Shown here piece by piece: positions 59,701 through 60,510 of a stretch of DNA of 60,510 nt (within the stretch, counting starts at the first letter, position 1; the number at the start of each line of letters is the position of its first letter). The notes under the pieces were generated by a model that searched no databases, had not been told where the DNA came from, and saw only the letters and a list, made by a program, of their open reading frames with translations. Source of the DNA: Pseudomonas fluorescens (GTDB taxonomy: Bacteria; Pseudomonadota; Gammaproteobacteria; Pseudomonadales; Pseudomonadaceae); contig NZ_KZ478015.1 in the NCBI RefSeq assembly GCF_002837185.1, forward strand, positions 1-60,510, written 5' to 3'. The position numbers and the translations under genes were made by a program.

Positions 59701-60181
59701 CGCGATACACCTGGTATTGGTCGAACAAGTCGGCCAGGCGCTCGGCGAGCTGGTAGCGTTTGCGCAGGTCGGTGTCGTGGGTCAGGAAGCGTTGCAACGG
59801 CTCAAAATGGGGCTGATCAATAAGCTCCGGGAGCAGACGCATGAGTCGCCACGTCAGCGGGGCCTTATCAAGCAGAGACTTGGGGGGGATTTCGTCACGC
59901 CCTAGCACCATGCGATAGAGCTGCCACATGAAACTGCCGGGCAATTGCACATCGATTGCCGCTGCGATGCCACAGCCCCCCATATCGTCTTCCTGCGGAT
60001 CTTCGGCCAGGGCAAGCTTGAGCCATTGGGCGATGCCATTGCTTTGGACCAGAGCAATTTCATTCTCCAAAGGCGCCAGGGGATAACGACGCATCCAGCT
60101 GACTACCAGGCTGCGCAGCTCGTCCAGGCGGTTACCGTGAACCACCATGAATCCTGCGCTGAGGGACGTTGCACCCGGCAT
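56729..60181 (-). CDS. recC: Exodeoxyribonuclease V subunit gamma, RecC
   Basis: Chi-recognition subunit of 1150 aa with inactivated helicase and nuclease folds. The start MPGATSLSAGFMVVHGNRLDELR (shortened) and the internal SNGIAQWLKLALA, PCRHHWSDIV and GMNDGDYPR blocks are RecC type. It begins the operon recC-recB-recD and starts 137 bp downstream of the 5S rRNA gene, after that gene's terminator. Confidence 0.96.
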   Translation of the reverse strand: MPGATSLSAGFMVVHGNRLDELRSLVVSWMRRYPLAPLENEIALVQSNGIAQWLKLALAEDPQEDDMGGCGIAAAIDVQLPGSFMWQLYRMVLGRDEIPPKSLLDKAPLTWRLMRLLPELIDQPHFEPLQRFLTHDTDLRKRYQLAERLADLFDQYQVYRADWLEDWAAGRHQLRNGRGESKPLNPANCWQAELWRALLLDVGAQGMAESRAGVHQRFIERINTLEQAPPGLPSRVIVFGISSLPAQALEALAGLARFSQVLLCVHNPCRHHWSDIVADKDLLRNEYKRQARKAGMPVTIDPHTLHQHAHPLLAAWGKQGRDYISLLDSYDDPNSYRAAFRDGRIDLFSDSQPTTLLNQLQDDILELRPLDETREFWPAVDLTRDASIRFHIAHSAQREVEILHDQLLQRFSADPTLRPRDIIVMVPDVDSYAPHIRAVFGQLERNDPRFIPFTLTDQGQRGRDPLLIAVEHLLKLPDSRFPVSEILDLLDVPALRERFAINERDLPTLHRWIEGAGIRWGLNAEQRAGLGLPAELEQNSWRFGLRRMLLGYAVGTGVACEGIEPYDEIGGLDAALIGPLVALLDALNDAHQALSQPAPPHVWGERLQRLMQLFFLPGSEHDDYLLGQLEQLRETWLETCESVGLQDELPLTVVREAWLAGLDQGRLSQRFLAGAVNFCTLMPMRAIPFKLVCLLGMNDGDYPRAQPPLDFDLMGSDYRPGDRSRREDDRYLLLEALLSARDQLYISWVGRSIRDNSDRPASVLIGQLRDHLASGWHNAQSDEPLIDAMTQEHPLQPFSARYFHEGDPLFSYAREWQLLHQAPAAIAHDQALAPHHQEEPLSLGQLQDFLRNPVKHFFSQRLKVFFEAAEVPLADEEPFVLDALQRYTLSDSLLNAALARPDQLDQALNAQALRLQGSGLLPMVGFGECLRNELIEPLPDLLQRYQHLLALWPTPHIGAQPISFAYQGIQLEGWISGLHRRSDGGLLSVTTLPNSIGSIKTRKWHRLIRPWVNHVVACACGVPLSTGLVASDDTLLLAPLDTAIAQNLLGDLLLAWHTGMSKPLPVAVKTAFAWLGQTDPAKAQAAASKAYEGDGITTDGERRETPALTRQFPDYATLVASEEFEGWCETLYRPLINAPWRSLSSEEAGA

Positions 60182-60270
60182 AACGGTTTCCTTGGAAAAG
60201 CAAAAATCGAGGCGTGGACTTTAGCACTGAAGACCATGGCCATGAGCGCCTTGATAGTTTTCGAGCGCCC

Positions 60271-60303
60271 AAAACAAAACCCCAACTGCTTTCGCAATTG
60301 GGG
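60271..60303 (-). terminator. Rho-independent terminator of the rRNA operon
   Basis: Read on the minus strand: stem CCCCAATTGC-GAAA-GCAGTTGGGG followed by TTTTGTTTT. It lies 15 bp beyond the 5S rRNA 3' end and separates the rRNA operon from recC. Confidence 0.95.
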
Positions 60304-60317
60304 TTCTGGAATTTAAT

Positions 60318-60434
60318 CTTGACGATGACCTACTCTCACATGGGGAAACCCCACACTACCATCGGCGATGCATCGTTTCACTGCTGAGTTCGGGATGGGA
60401 TCAGGTGGTTCCAATGCTCTATGGTCGTCAAGAA
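60318..60434 (-). rRNA. rrf: 5S ribosomal RNA
   Basis: Minus-strand 5S rRNA of about 117 nt. Diagnostic segments include CCATCCCGAACTCAG, GTGAAACGATGCATCGCCGA, and GGTAGTGTGGGGTTTCCCC. The ends CTTGACGACCAT and GGTCATCGTCAAG pair as helix I. Exact 5' and 3' ends are approximate. Confidence 0.96.
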
Positions 60435-60510
60435 ATTCGGGTACTGAGTCGTGGCCTGGTGGCCTCGCTTCAGCAAATTGGGTATGTGACAGCTGTCGGT
60501 GTTTTGTGAG
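60435..60510 (-). other. 23S-5S rRNA spacer (partial)
   Basis: Sequence upstream of the 5S rRNA on the minus strand, with GCTGTCACATACCCAATTTG, typical of Pseudomonas 23S-5S spacers. It runs to the window edge, so the 23S gene lies outside. Confidence 0.8.

Overview
This window is a chromosomal segment of a fluorescent Pseudomonas (P. fluorescens group). The evidence is the high-GC codon use, the pseudomonad gene order rplU-rpmA-obg-proB with ispB divergent, a 5S rRNA of pseudomonad type, a yfiBNR operon, an McpS-like chemoreceptor, and two families of REP palindromes (core GTGGGAGGGGGCTTGCCCCC and core GTAGGAGCGAGCTTGCTCGC), mostly as inverted pairs (REPINs). There is no prophage, integron, insertion sequence, CRISPR array or tRNA gene. 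Most of it is core or soft-core genome with dense catabolic gene clusters.

Layout. 1-11.9 kb is mainly housekeeping: trxB, a CysZ-like sulfate permease and a glycosyltransferase, an Old Yellow Enzyme, a glutathione peroxidase, a CreA-like protein, proB, obg, rpmA/rplU, ispB, a yjdM-like zinc-ribbon protein, a small protein behind a clear Fur box, and an FKBP-type isomerase. 11.9-19.7 kb is a catabolic locus (OprD-type porin, LysR regulator, YfcC-type carrier, CocE/NonD hydrolase) followed by an HBM-domain chemoreceptor. 19.7-24.5 kb is a minus-strand operon of GntP transporter, RpiR regulator, N-acyl-D-amino-acid deacylase and VOC protein, with a divergent LprI-family secreted protein. 24.5-29.8 kb holds a SulP permease, an NAD-dependent epimerase with a LysR regulator, and a TSUP exporter with a divergent LysR regulator.

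29.7-44.2 kb is the most striking region: every enzyme from L-tryptophan to 3-oxoadipate enol-lactone is present in about 14 kb. KynA (dioxygenase), KynB (formamidase) and KynU (kynureninase) make anthranilate; AntABC makes catechol; CatA, CatB and CatC take catechol to the enol-lactone. Two amino-acid permeases (one AroP-like) and three pathway regulators (KynR of the Lrp family, CatR of the LysR family, AntR of the AraC family) are interleaved. I find a shared 15-bp motif in the kynR/kynU and kynBA promoter regions that could be the KynR operator, a CatR-type palindrome in the catB/catR gap, and GGATA repeats upstream of antABC.

44.5-48.4 kb has an orphan cupin, mmsAB (valine catabolism) and a divergent LysR regulator. 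48.5-50.9 kb is the yfiRNB c-di-GMP module, with yfiB starting at TTG. 51-60.2 kb is recC-recB-recD with 4-nt overlaps. The right edge is a minus-strand 5S rRNA with its terminator and part of the 23S-5S spacer.
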